Assembly: GCA_023231425.1 (NCBI GenBank)
Contig: JALNVI010000016.1
Location: 1-52,797, forward strand
Length of the DNA: 52,797 bases
Direction of reading: 5' to 3'
Source of the DNA: Desulforhopalus sp.
Lineage (GTDB): Bacteria; Desulfobacterota; Desulfobulbia; Desulfobulbales; Desulfocapsaceae
The translations under genes were made by a program, and so were the position numbers. Positions within the stretch are counted from its first letter, which is position 1, and each line of letters opens with the position of its first letter. Shown here one piece after another: positions 52,720 through 52,797 of the stretch. The notes under the pieces were generated by a model. That model worked only from the letters and a program-made list of their open reading frames with translations. It ran no database searches and was not told where the DNA came from.

Positions 52720-52797
52720 GGTCCCTTGAATAATCTTGTATTTCTTTCATATTCAAGGCACAGAAGAAAATTTATTAGAGCCATGTTTGATCACGGA
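52720..52797 (+). repeat. MITE-like repeat, copy 8 (cut by window end)
   Basis: The left end GGTCCCTTGAATAATC is the exact complement of the right end of copy 1. It continues with the CTTGTATTTC and ATATTCAAGGCACAG segments and reaches the start of the first 18-bp unit before the window ends. Confidence 0.85.

Overview
The window reads as a stretch of a Gram-negative anaerobe's chromosome, most likely Desulfobacterota (order Desulfobulbales or a near relative). This rests on the mix of genes: a UshA-like protein with an in-frame UGA that looks like selenocysteine, a complete-looking Tol system, several outer-membrane proteins and lipoproteins, molybdate uptake with ModE-like operators, a class II photolyase, and CrtI-like oxidoreductases beside stand-alone fatty-acid enzymes. 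There is no rRNA, and I found no tRNA. The genus cannot be fixed from sequence alone.

Layout. Positions 1-7600 hold scattered single genes: a small lipoprotein, DUF805, photolyase, an SDR/DUF2867 protein, a DUF1499 lipoprotein, a DsrE-like periplasmic protein and a secreted protein, with a transposase relic. Positions 7621-14117 (minus) form a cellulose-like exopolysaccharide locus: a BcsB-like protein, an outer-membrane barrel, a family 2 glycosyltransferase with an N-terminal MshEN-type (c-di-GMP-binding class) domain, and a polytopic membrane protein. Positions 14586-27759 (minus) carry the UshA-like selenoprotein, tlyA, cpoB/ybgF, tolB, tolA, tolR, tolQ, and then a lipid-type set: FabZ-like, FabG-like, two CrtI-like FAD oxidoreductases, an acyl carrier protein and a FabF-like ketosynthase. 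Positions 28225-29939 (plus) are a CsgG-like/DUF4810/DUF799 lipoprotein operon. Positions 30037-35464 are a 2.7-kb tandem duplication of a HEAT-cNMP-PilZ gene. The first copy is split at a run of ten G and is followed by a dead fragment of dus. The second copy is intact and is followed by the real dus. Positions 36240-44247 hold a phasin-like protein, murJ, an EF-G-like GTPase, a MogA/MoaB protein and two paralogous lipoproteins around decayed DNA. Positions 44534-52488 hold purM, a TRL lipoprotein, DUF2065, mgtE, a mod operon with a frameshifted modC, a DUF364 protein and an outer-membrane protein.

The most striking overlay is a family of short mobile-looking repeats. Eight copies plus one relic lie in 52.8 kb, each about 150-270 bp. 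They have terminal inverted repeats of the form GGGTACCTTGAATAATC and no transposase of their own. Inside the longer copies is an 18-bp tandem repeat whose unit number varies from copy to copy (0 to 6). A second repeated item is a 39-45-nt near-perfect palindrome used as a terminator at two places.

How the genes may work together: cell-envelope functions dominate (Tol, exopolysaccharide, lipoproteins, MurJ, an unusual acyl chain). Two separate c-di-GMP receptor types (MshEN on the glycosyltransferase, PilZ on the duplicated HEAT proteins) suggest surface behaviour under second-messenger control. The poly-G tract in the first HEAT-cNMP-PilZ copy could make it an on/off contingency gene. Functional calls are by recognition of motifs in the translated sequence; no database search was possible.
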